DNA from: Dicyema japonicum
Taxonomy: Eukaryota > Dicyemida > Rhombozoa > Dicyemidae
Direction of reading: 5' to 3'
Length of the DNA: 44,701 nt
Assembly: GCA_011109175.1 (NCBI GenBank)
Contig: RDEW01000057.1
Location: 217,206-261,906, forward strand
Translations under genes and position numbers: made by a program
Shown here: piece after piece, positions 21,881-31,410 of the stretch
Numbering within the stretch: the stretch's first letter is position 1
How the letters are laid out: each line of letters begins with the position of its first letter
The notes under the pieces: model-generated
What the model was told of the DNA's origin: nothing
What the model saw: only the letters and a program-made list of their open reading frames with translations
Databases searched by the model: none

Positions 21881-22215
21881 CTAATGGACCGGATAAGATC
21901 CTCCTAAAGAATCTATGGAATCGTTGCATTAACGAGGATATTCAACCACTCCATTAACAAAAATTATATTCCAGCCTTATGGAAGCTTGCCCACCTACGT
22001 CCAATTTTGAAACCCAGTAAAGTGATAAAGGACCCAGCTTCATACAGACTGGTCGCGTTATTGTGTTCGATCTCCAAAATTCTAAAAAGGCTGGTTCTTG
22101 CGAAAATCAAAAATTTCTTCTTGGACTTGTCATTTCAACATAGTTTTAAAAAGGAGAGGTCTACTTCGACCCAATTATCTGAATTGACTAACTTTATACG
22201 ATATGGTTTCTCGAA

Positions 22216-22445
22216 CAGGTCGGGACATATGAAGAATGTACTTTGCTCCATAGACGTCCATAAAGTTTCGACTCTGTGTCAAGGAGGATTTTTACTCGGA
22301 AAATTGACCAAACAAAGATCCCTGGAAAGACAGGTCGGGACATATGAAGAATGTACTTTGCTCCATAGACGTCCATAAAGTTTCGACTCTGTGTCAAGGA
22401 GGATTCTTACTTGGAAAATTTACCAAACAAAGATCCCTGGAAAGC
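22216..22445. repeat. 115-bp direct tandem duplication
   Basis: 22,216-22,330 recurs at 22,331-22,445 with a few substitutions. It shifts the RT frame. Confidence 0.85.
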
Positions 22446-22961
22446 TCAAACTCTGGCTAGCTAACTTCCTTAGTGGTCGGAAGGGACGCATCTGCATTCC
22501 CAAGGATCCCCTTTGTCTCCAGTTTTATTCAACCTATTCATGGCGAACCTCCCCACTCCAGACTCCGAAAATGACATTATTCTAACTTATGCCGACGACA
22601 TCGTAATTGCGTCACGCCATCAGGACATCCAAATTGCCACTTCGAAATTGCAAGAAATCTTGGACTGTCTTGACGAATGGCTATCGAAGAATCGCCTAAC
22701 TGCCAGCAGTGAAAAGTCCGTCACAACCCTGTTTACTTCAGACAAGAGACTGGGAAGACGGACGGTCGAACTAAAGGCAAACAATGAAGCTATTCCTTTC
22801 AGAAAATCCCAAAGGATTCTTGGGGTGACTTTTGACATGCGTATGTCATTCTCTCCTCATGGTGAAAACGTAATTACGAAATGCAAAAAAGAACTAAGAA
22901 ATGCCTCACAGGCTTATGGAAGATCGAATAGCATTCTGTTTTGAGCACTGTATATAATAAT

Positions 22962-23458
22962 TCATTGAACCATGCATCTCTTATGCATGTGGTATATGGG
23001 GGCCCACTCATCTCTTGGACGAATGTCTTTAAGTCAAGAGTACAGAATTATTCAAATTCACGGAAGACCCAAAAATTCCCAGAGTCAAGGGATTTTTGAA
23101 AGATTCAACCAGGCGGAGTTTATCGAAAATGATGGTTTCGGATGACAAGAGTGGATAAAACACATTCGAAAGGCTGTGTTTTTGTACAATCAAACGCCTC
23201 ACTCATCCANTCATTGAACCATGCATCTCTTATGCATGTGGTATATGGGGGCCCACTCATCTCTTGGACGAATGTCTTTAAGTCAAGAGTACAGAATTAT
23301 TCAAATTCACGGAAGACCCAAAAATTCCCAGAGTCAAGGGATTTTTGAAAGATTCAACCAGGCGGAGTTTATCGAAAATGATGGTTTCGGATGACAAGAG
23401 TGGATAAAACACATTCGAAAGGCTGTGTTTTTGTACAATCAAACGCCTCACTCATCCA
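22962..23458. repeat. head-to-tail duplication split by an N
   Basis: 22,962-23,209 recurs at 23,211-23,458; position 23,210 is N. The copies are essentially identical. Confidence 0.9.
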
Positions 23459-24011
23459 CAGGTAAATTTGTGCTTTTATTTTTTGCATGTGTTAGAGATA
23501 TCGAGGGATTCTGGGCTATTCTGGCTTTTGCATGTGTTAGAGATATCGACGGATGCTGGGCTACAAAACCATTGTTAAAAATACTGTAACGGAGACAGAC
23601 GGTGAAGACAACCTGGAAAGTGTAGATAATATTGCTGAATTAACAGAGCCAGAAGGTAAAGACAGCATATAGTAAAGGTTTTTTGTTCATTATTTTACAA
23701 AAGGTACAAATTTGATTTTCCTCGGGTAGACTTGAATTATAAAAAATGAATAAAATATAAGAGTGCATCGATCGAAATATGGATTTAACATTGGAGATAG
23801 TGTATTCAATTTATAGTTACTTAAAAAGTTCGTATTCAGAAAGACTATGGAACTGATCCTTCACTACGTCTGCAAAGGTTTGAGTATCCCTACGGATCTG
23901 ATGTCACTATTGTTGCTAAATTGCCCCACAATTGTCAATGTTAAAGATAGTGAGGGAATTGTGAAGAAGGTGCATTCTAAACGCCTTAAAAAGATAATTA
24001 TCAATAATTAG
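22962..24011 (+). mobile_element. Gypsy-type integrase relic
   Basis: After the duplication is collapsed, the frame around 23,290-23,460 reads HGRPKNSQSQGIFERFNQ, the integrase block holding the catalytic Glu. It is followed by W..HIRKAVFLYNQTPHSSTG, the usual W...YN...HSSTG block. Further on, 23,935-24,011 encodes KDSEGIVKKVHSKRLKK-like sequence and a stop, as at the end of many Gypsy Pol proteins. RT and protease parts are absent. A TGA and frame breaks make it inactive. Confidence 0.65.
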
Positions 24012-24595
24012 TTAATTCGCTTTGAAATAATTTATTATTTTATATTTTGACATTGATTTCAGATGTCAAAGCAAATTACAGTCCGACCCAGAATTGGGGC
24101 AGACCACAGGGGTGGGGCACCCTCGGATTTTGGGGCATTTTTTTTGGCCAACATTTTGGCAGAGTAAAATGGAAAATCGATAAAAATATGGAAATTTTGG
24201 GGCACTATAAAATTGTGGGGAATGAAATTATAAGTAAATAAAATTATATTTTACACAACATTATATAGTTTTTTTGTCACCGAGTGCTTTGTATAATATG
24301 ACCTTTAAAACAAATTTTCTTTCCTCCTTTGTTAGTTGATATTATCTCCATTTTGTCACTTATTTTTGCAGCAAGCATAATATTTAAGAAAAAAATGTTA
24401 GAAATTAAAAGTTGCTATTAATGCTATTTAAACACGATATAAATTAAAAAAGACGACTTGACTTTTTTTCCGCACACCATATTACGACCATGGTGTCTCA
24501 TATTCGACTACGCGGTAAGAAAGCTATTTCAGAGCTGGGGTTTTATTGGGGCGGGGTTGTACTGTATTATCTACTGGGAAACAATTTCGCTCTTT
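24012..24595. other. gene-free spacer with a G-run patch
   Basis: No supported gene. 24,085-24,215 is unusually rich in GGGG runs for this AT-rich sequence (GGGGCA repeats), and its 64-codon frame (24,047-24,241) is low-complexity. It may be the end of an unrecognised element. Confidence 0.35.
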
Positions 24596-25184
24596 GGTGA
24601 TGAGTTCTCAGCTTCTATGACAAAGTCCTCTGGATCACTGTGCTTGGGCGAGGGATTTGTTGGAACGCGTCAGGACCAAGAAATTGTTAGTTTGGTTTTA
24701 CCATTTGTCTTTGGAATAATTTAATAGACCCATTAAAATTGAATTATTGGAAATAAATTAACACGAGTGTTTTGAATTAATTGAAGATAGGATTAATTCA
24801 AATAGATGATCTTCCAATTCTGGGATGGACGTGATTCGATCCATGATCTAATGTGCACGCTAAACTTCATTCCTTCATATCTTTGGGTTTTCGGTGGATT
24901 TTCATTTCGATGTCTCCAATGAGGACCAGAAGAGATTCCATTACGTGAGATAATAAGGTTAAGAGAGAAAATTTTTCCAGATTGGTAAGTTACACATTTG
25001 GTACACCAGAACAAGTAAAGAGCGCTCAAAAACTCAAGGAGGAAAGCTAATGAGGGAATTAAAAGATCTAAACGAATCCTCGTTACCACAGCAAGCACTA
25101 CCGAGCAGGTTGACCTCAAAATGACTAAATTAAACATTATTAGTACAAAACACATATAAAAATACAAAATCCAAAAGATTCTAA
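24596..25184 (-). mobile_element. probable LINE debris
   Basis: 24,640-24,720 is similar to 35,935-35,995 (shared GGAACGCGTCA core and flanks), so this is repeated sequence. The minus-strand frame 25,224-24,793 has no clear motif. I assign it to LINE debris with low confidence. Confidence 0.35.
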
Positions 25185-25400
25185 GTTTGAATCTCTCTGA
25201 TGTCCATTCCGTTGAAGATTCCACTCATACACGATACTTTTTGGTTTGACAAATGACACCGTAGTCATTGATTCATCACTGCGGGACCGGATTGTCTTCG
25301 AGAATTTGCACGCAGCCCAAAAGAAGTTATGAAAACACTCATCCTGGTTTGGCTACAATCCAGATTAATTATCATAACTGTCCTTTATTTCAAAATAAAG
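25185..25400 (+). mobile_element. tRNA-derived SINE, copy 1 (5' truncated)
   Basis: From a B-box-like TTTGAATCTC onward, this aligns along its length with 40,155-40,370. Shared blocks include CACTGCGG-A-C-GGATTGTCT near the middle and AACTGT-CTTTA-TT-AAATAAAGTG at the end. The tRNA-like head is mostly missing. Confidence 0.55.
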
Positions 25401-25592
25401 TGAAATTCCTGTAAAACTGAGGTTCAAGTCATGAAAACAAATATAAATATGTACGAAAAGCCATGGTTATGACTAAGACAAAAGATTGGAATAGCCATAC
25501 TCCGAGGGCACTCGTTCGCAATCCACGCAGCAGGCTTCCTCAACTGACATTTGTTTAATTGTTAAAAAAATTAAAAAAATATGTACGAAGCC
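25401..25592. other. spacer 3' of LAGE3/PCC1
   Basis: AT-rich, with no recognised feature. Confidence 0.4.
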
Positions 25593-25883
25593 TTAGTCAA
25601 CTTTGAATTTATCAATAGTTTTACTAACAATATCCAGGTGGTCTAAAATTCCATTCAGGGTTAATCTTTGGGCATTAATATCAACTGATTTGATGTTTAT
25701 TATTAGAAAATTCTCCTCAACGTGCAATTCCTTAGTAGATCCAGATCTTTTCGGCTCCTTTTCTACAACCATGCTGTTATAGGCGATTGTGGCGTCCTTT
25801 AGGCATTTAAATGGGATTTTTATGGATCTAATAGGCAATTATTAAAAACAATACGCTGAAGGCACATCAGACAATTCAAACAT
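25593..25883 (-). CDS. LAGE3: KEOPS complex subunit PCC1/LAGE3, two exons
   Basis: PCC1/LAGE3 is the small dimerisation subunit of KEOPS, the complex that makes the t6A modification of ANN-decoding tRNAs. Exon 1 (25,883-25,855) starts MFELSDVPS. A 27-nt intron (25,854-25,828, GTATTG...TTAG) is removed and exon 2 (25,827-25,593) continues SIKIPFKCLKDATIAYNSMV. The product is 87 residues, close to the archaeal and yeast Pcc1 size and much shorter than human LAGE3. It follows the family pattern: IPF at the first strand, the EIA/TIAYNS helix, the LHVEENFLIINIKSVD strands and the final LNGILDHLDIVSKTIDKF helix. Without the intron the frame opens right after a stop with no ATG, which supports the splice. 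It stands alone between a SINE and an RLE-LINE tail. Confidence 0.85.
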
Positions 25884-25924
25884 ATTTAAAAATTAATTAA
25901 TTTAATTTGTAATATAATAACGAG

Positions 25925-26189
25925 TAAATTAACTAATTAAGCGTATCTTGATCCAGATTGTTGGTAACCCCTCTTCTAAGAGAAGAAGAGGGTGCCATAA
26001 CCTCCCTGTTACTCCGCATCTCCACATCAGATTCAGTCAAAATATCTCCGTTAGAGTCCAGTGGGCTGTCCTCACGGCATGCCAGTTCCACAAGTTGGGA
26101 GGTAGCAGAGGCGTACTCTTCATCGTATACCTTCATCCCATGCTTATGTTCAATGGGCATACTTTCGAGCGTTCTCTTCAGCACAACCG
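25925..26189 (-). mobile_element. RLE-LINE subfamily B, 3' end
   Basis: The minus frame 26,184-25,933 encodes LKRTLESMPIEHKHGMKVYD and a tail ending in stop. It is nearly identical to 29,540-29,269 and related to the end of the intact element (RKTLESMQAEDRHGV). It breaks off at the N at 26,190. Confidence 0.75.
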
Positions 26190-26349
26190 NTCATTTTAAC
26201 TGCTGCGGTCACACAAATTGTTCCTATTTGTGCCAATTAGCATTCCTAGGTAACGAAATATAATTAAATATTTACACTACCCAGCGTTTTGAGATACAAA
26301 AAGCGTGGATCTTTTCGTCTAAGTTGTGACAAGTAGGGTTAAATTATTA

Positions 26350-27145
26350 CCCCATGATCACAGAGTTAAAAAAAACAGAAATACAATGGGAGAGCTTGTC
26401 TGGAAAAGCGATTGACAAGTTCTAGTTCTGTCATCAGCTTTGAGATTTTCTTTTCAGTGTTCTCCAACCACGTACTTTGCGGTTTAACCTTCGCAGTTAA
26501 AGTCATATAAGCACACTGTGCAGCATATAGAATATCAGTAATTTGATTGATATCTTGAGGCGGATTATCTTTCGTAATATATTGCAGAATTTAGTCCCGA
26601 CAAAACATTAACTCTGACATACTTTCTCTGAATTTTGGGTGTTGGTTTTCGAGTATCCCTCGGAATTGACTTAATTTTCTCAATTTGTACTTTTAGTTCC
26701 TCAAGGCAATTTCTGAAGGTGGAAATTTCCACATTAGTATTATTTTGCACTTTGAAACATTCGCCTCCTTTTACATTGTTATTCCGATTTTCAGCATCTT
26801 TTTTAGCTAACATAGACTGGAACTCTTGGAGTACTTTTCAATGAACTTTTTAAGTACGAAGTTCCAGTCACCTCTAGGTATCCTTCCAAATCTTTGTTTC
26901 GTGGCAAGAAAAATCTGAGATACCCACTCAGCTTCAGAGACACAGTGGACCTCTTCAATAATGGCAGATAGTAAATGCGAGTTGGTTTTGGCACCAATAT
27001 TCCCAACGATGTTGATATTAGTTCTTGTGACATTATCCAGCCCCGCAGACGACGGTCCTGCTTCTACTATACTATCTTCTTTATTTGATTTTGCAGGAAG
27101 GCCCATAGGATTCGATTTCTCGGTATGATTAGAAACGGACATGTC
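26350..27145 (-). mobile_element. RLE-LINE subfamily B, 5' part
   Basis: Minus frames 27,211-26,807 and 26,813-26,565 match the N-terminal third of the intact element. VHCVSEAEWVSQIFLATKQR aligns with VHTVDKRQWAVEVVEATKSR, and FGRIPRGDWNF with FKRMPRGGWPL. A likely start is the Met of MSVSNH near 27,142. A frameshift lies near 26,810. RT and endonuclease are missing between this and the 3' end at 25.9 kb, with an N at 26,190. Confidence 0.75.
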
Positions 27146-27439
27146 AACACCACAACAACTATGAGAATTACTAAGTATATAATGAGAAATAACTAAATAT
27201 AGATAAAACATTATTATAAATCTCGCATGAAACTACATCCCTGATAGACACTAATTGCCTAAGCGGCCATCGGCCGCTGTTCTTCTGATAGATATTAATT
27301 CCCTATGCGGTTACAGATTCTTCGATCAATGTCATTAAGCTATTGTCTTCCTTTATTTTTTTTATTTTTTTTGAAATAAAACCCGATTTATTTAATAAAA
27401 AAATTTAATTTCCTTTATTTATCTCAATTTTTAAAGTCT

Positions 27440-27660
27440 TTATTTATGAACTTTATATTCTGATCCATCCTCCTGTTCTACAATAACAAGATTATTGGAG
27501 AATTTTGAATACACGTCAAAAACAGTGAGTAACCAAGAAAATGAATCATTACAGGTTTTAAATCTACAAAATTAAACCATAAGAAATACCTTTTTAAGTC
27601 GATAAAATCTACTTGCAATTTTTCATTCGGGAAGTTAGAAAAAATATTACAAATCTCATA
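27440..27660 (-). pseudogene. integrase-core gene, 3' part, cut off by a mariner insertion
   Basis: The minus strand reads NIFSNFPNEKLQVDFIDLKR. A 26-nt intron follows (27,589-27,564, GTATTT...GTAG), then FKTCNDSFSWLLTVFDVYSK and a stop at 27,442-27,440. VDFID and LLTVFDVYSKF match the start of the retroviral-type integrase core, with the first catalytic Asp. Its upstream part lies beyond the mariner element at 29,673 and joins in frame across the TA target. The rest of the core (second Asp, Glu) is not encoded before the stop, so it is truncated. Confidence 0.65.
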
Positions 27661-27690
27661 CAGGGTTTTCCTATTTATTTAATAACTTTG
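27661..27690 (+). repeat. mariner left terminal inverted repeat
   Basis: Outer CAGGGTTTTCCTATTTATTT, inner ending AACTTTG; TA immediately outside (27,659-27,660). Perfect match to the complement of 29,643-29,672. Confidence 0.9.
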
Positions 27691-27780
27691 TCAAAAAATT
27701 TAATAACTTTGTCATAAAATTTAATAACTTTGTCATAAAATTTAATAACTTTGTCAAAATGTTTAATAACTTTGTCAAGG
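27678..27780 (+). repeat. five 21-bp subterminal repeats
   Basis: TTTAATAACTTTGTCA occurs at 27,678, 27,699, 27,720, 27,741 and 27,762 with exact 21-bp spacing. The first overlaps the terminal repeat. The array may be a set of transposase-binding sites; only one such unit is seen at the right end. Confidence 0.85.
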
Positions 27781-27832
27781 GTCAAATTAAAAGAAACCAA
27801 TTTTATAATTAATTGAAAAAAACAACTATAAA

Positions 27833-28883
27833 TTAAAATTCTTCATAAGCCAATGCTTTAACTAAATAGCTCCGCATGTGGCTATACAAATTATTGCACA
27901 CATCTGATGGAATTTCTCCGATGTTTTGGATTGCGTTTATTAATTCCTCAGAGTTCCTACAATTTTTCTTTTTGATGTTATTTTTCCAAACAGAAAAAAA
28001 CTCTTCAATTGGATTGAGTTGAGGAGTATAAGGAGGCAAAAAATACAATTCATACCCTATACACGTTAAAAATTAATTGGATACCAGTTCCGAATACAAC
28101 ATTTTTTAATTGCTCGCTCTTGTGAATTGATGCATTGTCACATATCAATACCATGTCTTAAATATAATATATAACCATACATTTTTTCCCTGCATGTTCA
28201 AGCTTATAATTAAGCTGTATTACAAAATCAATGAACGTCTCTGCACGATAAGGGGAGGAATTGATTTCGTAATGTAAAAGGCCATCCACAGAAATAGCAG
28301 CACAAATAGAAAAATTTTTCTCTCTTATGTTTCTAGTACATTTTTTCGGAGTAACTCCTTTTATAGATCTTCCAAATTTGGATCTCATAGAACAATTGAC
28401 TCCCATTTCGTCTATAAAAATAAGCCGTTGATGATCAATTTCAATTATTTTTCTGGCAAATCTATATCTTTCTTCCATATTTATTGTAGAATTTCTCGCC
28501 ATAGGTACAAATTGAATCTTTTTAAAACTATATCCAAATGTATCTAGCGTCCTATTTATTGTCGATAAAGATACATTTTTTCTTTGCACATCAAATAAAG
28601 AATTTTTTAAATTCTTCAGAGTAAATGAAGCATCTTCTTCAATTTTTTTAGTCAAAAATAAGATGTCCGATGAATTAAGTTTTTTCTTTCGTCCACAATT
28701 ATTTTTTGTTGAAGCAAAACTTCCTGTATTTTTGTATTTTTTGACGATAGAAACAACTGTCTGATAGTTAATACAGATGTCTTCGAATATTTTTGAATAA
28801 GCCAACCCTGCTTCATATTTATTTATAATAAGTTTTCGGTTATCCTCGGATACAGTAGTATTTTTGTTTTTGTAACTATTCAT
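27833..28883 (-). CDS. Tc1/mariner DD34E transposase with two mini-introns
   Basis: This enzyme cuts and pastes the element through a DDE/RNase-H-fold catalytic domain. Exons 28,883-28,181, 28,156-28,085 and 28,056-27,833 join into 332 residues. The introns are 28,180-28,157 (24 nt, GTATGG...TAAG) and 28,084-28,057 (28 nt, GTATCC...ATAG). Residues 1-60 form a helix-turn-helix region, followed by a basic GRKKK linker and a second HTH-like stretch (about 70-120). Catalytic residues are Asp158 (IFIDEMGVN), Asp241 (LICDNASIHKS) and Glu276 (PPYTPQLNPIE), spaced DD34E. Both introns must be removed to bring the three residues into one frame. With them removed, the gene has no disabling change that I can see. 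A partial second copy of its start (28,970-29,143) comes from a duplication. Confidence 0.88.
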
Positions 28884-29215
28884 TTAATTCAATTTGCGCT
28901 AAAATTTGTATTTATAGGAACTTAATAATCCAATAAATATAAATAATGATCTAATAAATATAAATAATNTGAAGCAAAACTTCCTGTATTTTTGTATTTT
29001 TTGACGATAGAAACAACTGTCTGATAGTTAATACAGATGTCTTCGAATATTTTTGAATAAGCCAACCCTGCTTCATATTTATTTATAATAAGTTTTCGGT
29101 TATCCTCGGATACAGTAGTATTTTTGTTTTTGTAACTATTCATTTAATTCAATTTGCGCTAAAATTTGTATTTATAGGAACTTAATAATCCAATAAATAT
29201 AAATAATGATCTAAT
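28710..29215. repeat. head-to-tail duplication split by an N
   Basis: 28,710-28,955 recurs at 28,970-29,215; position 28,969 is N. It duplicates the transposase 5' end. Confidence 0.9.
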
Positions 29216-29218
29216 AAA

Positions 29219-29641
29219 CTTTGAAAATAAATTGATTAAATTTAATAACGAATAAATTAACTAATCAATTAATTAAGCGTATTTTGATCCAGATTGTTGG
29301 TAATCCCTCTTCTTCTCTTAGAAGAAGAGTGTGCCATAACCTCCCTGTTACTCCGCATCTCCACATCATATTCAGTCAAAATATCTCCGTTAGAGTCCAG
29401 TGGGCTGTCTTCACGGCATGCCAGTTCCACAAGTTGGGAGGTAGCAGAGGCGTACTCTTCATCGTATACCTTCATCCCATGCTTATGTTCAATGAGCATA
29501 CTTTCGAGCGTTCTCTTCAGTACAACCGATTGGATGTAAGTCCTCGTTGATTCTTCAATAGATAATTTATCCATATGATTCTTGAAGCATCTTGAGACAA
29601 CTCCATCCCATGTCAAAACCACTGGAATAATCTTCACTTGG
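29219..29641 (-). mobile_element. RLE-LINE subfamily B, 3' end, second copy
   Basis: The minus frame 29,637-29,269 encodes KIIPVVLTWDGVVSRCFKNH and then LKRTLESMLIEHKHGMKVYD, the end of the restriction-like endonuclease domain and the C-terminal tail. It is a few percent different from the copy at 25,933-26,189. It sits between the mariner transposase and its right end and stops at an N (29,642). Confidence 0.75.
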
Positions 29642-29642
29642 N

Positions 29643-29672
29643 CAAAGTTATTAAATAAATAGGAAAACCCTG
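29643..29672 (-). repeat. mariner right terminal inverted repeat
   Basis: Perfect complement of the left repeat, ending ...CCCTG at 29,672 and followed by TA. Confidence 0.9.
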
Positions 29673-29860
29673 TAAGATTGTTTCAGAGTTGACGAGAATA
29701 AGCAGACTTCACAATTTTGGACCACACCTCTAATTAAAACGTTCGCCACATAACTTTTCCAAAATGTTTTGTCCACAATGGGCTTGCCGATGTAAGTTTT
29801 CTGCAAGCAAAGTCATAAGAGCATCATTATCAAACGTTATAACCAGCTTGTGGTTATTTA
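29673..29860 (-). pseudogene. integrase gene, zinc-binding 5' part
   Basis: The minus strand reads LLAENLHRQAHCGQNILEKL, then a 22-nt intron (29,749-29,728, GTGGCG...AGAG), then VVQNCEVCLFSSTLKQS. The H-x3-H and C-x2-C pairs match the integrase HHCC zinc-binding domain. The frame runs into the TA at 29,673-29,674 and continues at 27,660 in the same frame. The start of the gene is not found. It may be a Gypsy/Ginger-type integrase or a captured one. Confidence 0.6.
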
Positions 29861-29920
29861 ATTGGTCCTAAGATATAAAGATCCATCGAGTAATATACTT
29901 GTGTGTATATATAACTTGGA

Positions 29921-30067
29921 CATCATTTATGGGAATTGGGTCATCATTAATAGGAATTGGGTCATCATTTATGGGAATTGGGTCATCATTAATAGGAATT
30001 TGGTCATCATTAATGGGAATTGGGTCATCATTTATGGGAATTGGGTCATCATTTATGGGAATTGGGT
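29921..30067 (+). repeat. 21-bp minisatellite, seven units
   Basis: Seven units of CATCATTTATGGGAATTGGG plus T, start to start exactly 21 bp. Two variants (TTTATGGG and TTAATAGG) partly alternate, giving a 42-bp higher period. It borders the large satellite. Confidence 0.9.
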
Positions 30068-30072
30068 CAACA

Positions 30073-31375
30073 TACTAATCTGCACTTATAGCTATAAAAC
30101 TATTATAGGTCTATGGAGCCTACCTAAAATAAAATCTTAAATATTTTAGTATAGAATGGTTATTTATTCTAGATAGTTAAATACAATTTCAAAATATTCG
30201 CTGTTAATTTAAATAAACACTCGATTTCAAATCGTTATACTAATCTCCACCTTTAGCGATAAAACTATTATTGGTCTATAGAGCTTACCTAAAATAAAAT
30301 CTTAAATATCTTACTATTGGCATGGTTATTTGATTCCAAGAGGTTGTATAATATAGAATAACTCATTATTAATTTAAATAAACATTGGATTTTAAATTGT
30401 ATTACTAATCTGCACTTATATCGATAAAACTATTGTTGGTCTTTAGAGCCTACCTAAAATAAAATCTTAAATATCTTGGTATAGGAATGGTTATTTGATT
30501 CCAAGTGGTTGTATAATATAGAATATAATCATTATTAATTAAAATAAACATTCGATTTAATTGTATTACTAATCTGTACTTAAATAGATAATACTATTGT
30601 TGGTCTTTGGAGCCTACCAAAAATAAAATCTTAAATATTTTGATATAGGCATGGTTATTTGATTCCAGATAGTTAAATACAATTTCAAAATATTCCTTGT
30701 TAATTTAAATAAACACTCAAATTCAAATCGTTATACTAATCTGCACTTATAGATATAAAACTATTATAGGTCTATGAGCTTACCTAAAATAAAATCTTAA
30801 ATATTTTAGTATAGGCATGGTTATTTGATTCCAAGTGGTTATTCCAGGTGGTTATAGTATATAGACATATAGTTGATTTAAAATAAAATCTTTATTTGAA
30901 TTCAAATGATTATACTAATCGGCACTTATTGCAATAATAATGTTATAGGTCTAAGCTTCATCTTGCAGATTAAATCCATTATATAATTGTATAGGCGTCG
31001 TAGTTTGATTCCAGGTTGTTATATAATATTGGCCTATAGTTACTATAAATTTATAATACATATCAGAATTCAAATGGTTATACTAATCGACATTTATTAT
31101 AATAATAATGTTATTGGTCTAAGCTTCATCTTACAGATTAAAACCATAAAATAATTGTATAGGCGTCGTAGTTTGAATTCAGATGGATATTGTAAATAGG
31201 TATATAGTTGATTTAAAATTAAATCTTTATTTGAATTCAAATGGTTATACTAATCGGCGCTTATTATAATAATAATGTTATTGGTCTAAGCTTCATCTTG
31301 CAGATTAAAACCATTAAATAATTGTATAGGCGTCGTAGTTTGATTCCTACTGGTTATAGTATATAGACATAATAA
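30073..31375 (+). repeat. satellite array, eight units of 164-179 bp
   Basis: Units begin TACTAATC at 30,073, 30,238, 30,403, 30,567, 30,734, 30,913, 31,081 and 31,248; the last is cut short by the RLE-LINE 3' end. Units 1-5 share AAATAAAATCTTAAATAT and ATGGTTATTTGATTCCA blocks. Units 6-8 form a second subfamily with AAGCTTCATCTT and TAGGCGTCGTAGTTTGA. The unit length is close to a nucleosome repeat. Confidence 0.9.
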
Positions 31376-31410
31376 ATATTTTAACGAAACAACGAGTCAC
31401 AAGTAATTAA

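Larger units (their letters stand above)
21472..22944 (+). mobile_element. Jockey-like LINE RT relic
   Basis: Plus-strand motifs in order: NSNGPDKILLKNLW (about 21,880), KDPASYRLVALLCSISKILK (about 22,030), the FQHSFKKERSTSTQL block, a DSVSRRI remnant of motif A, then frame 22,513-22,944 with SPVLFNLFMANLPTP (motif B), LTYADDIVIAS (motif C) and ILGVTFDMRMSFSPH. Several frameshifts and two direct duplications break it. The sister copies at 19.2-21.1 kb and 41.2-42.1 kb run on the other strand. Confidence 0.8.
27661..29672 (-). mobile_element. Tc1/mariner (IS630-like) DNA transposon
   Basis: The ends are perfect 30-bp inverted repeats (27,661-27,690 and 29,643-29,672, outer CAGGGTTTTCC) flanked by TA on both sides, the target duplication of this superfamily. 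The left end continues into five 21-bp repeats. The transposase gene lies at 27,833-28,883. Between the transposase start and the right end lie an N (28,969), a duplicate of the transposase start, and an RLE-LINE 3' end (29,219-29,641) followed by another N (29,642). The right part is therefore either a nested LINE insertion or misassembly. Removing the element rejoins an integrase frame. Confidence 0.85.

Noticed and set aside
24047-24241. 64-codon plus-strand frame
   Set aside because: Low-complexity G-run sequence giving repeated Gly and Trp codons; not gene-like.
4095-28883. Microsporidian, nucleomorph or ciliate origin, given the tiny introns
   Set aside because: AEBP2 and a LAGE3-type PCC1 with many TE families point to an animal; stop codon use is standard; nucleomorphs and microsporidia are not intron-dense in this way with such repeats.
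29921-30067. Regular repeats that might suggest a CRISPR array
   Set aside because: Units are contiguous 21-mers without unique spacers, in a eukaryotic context.
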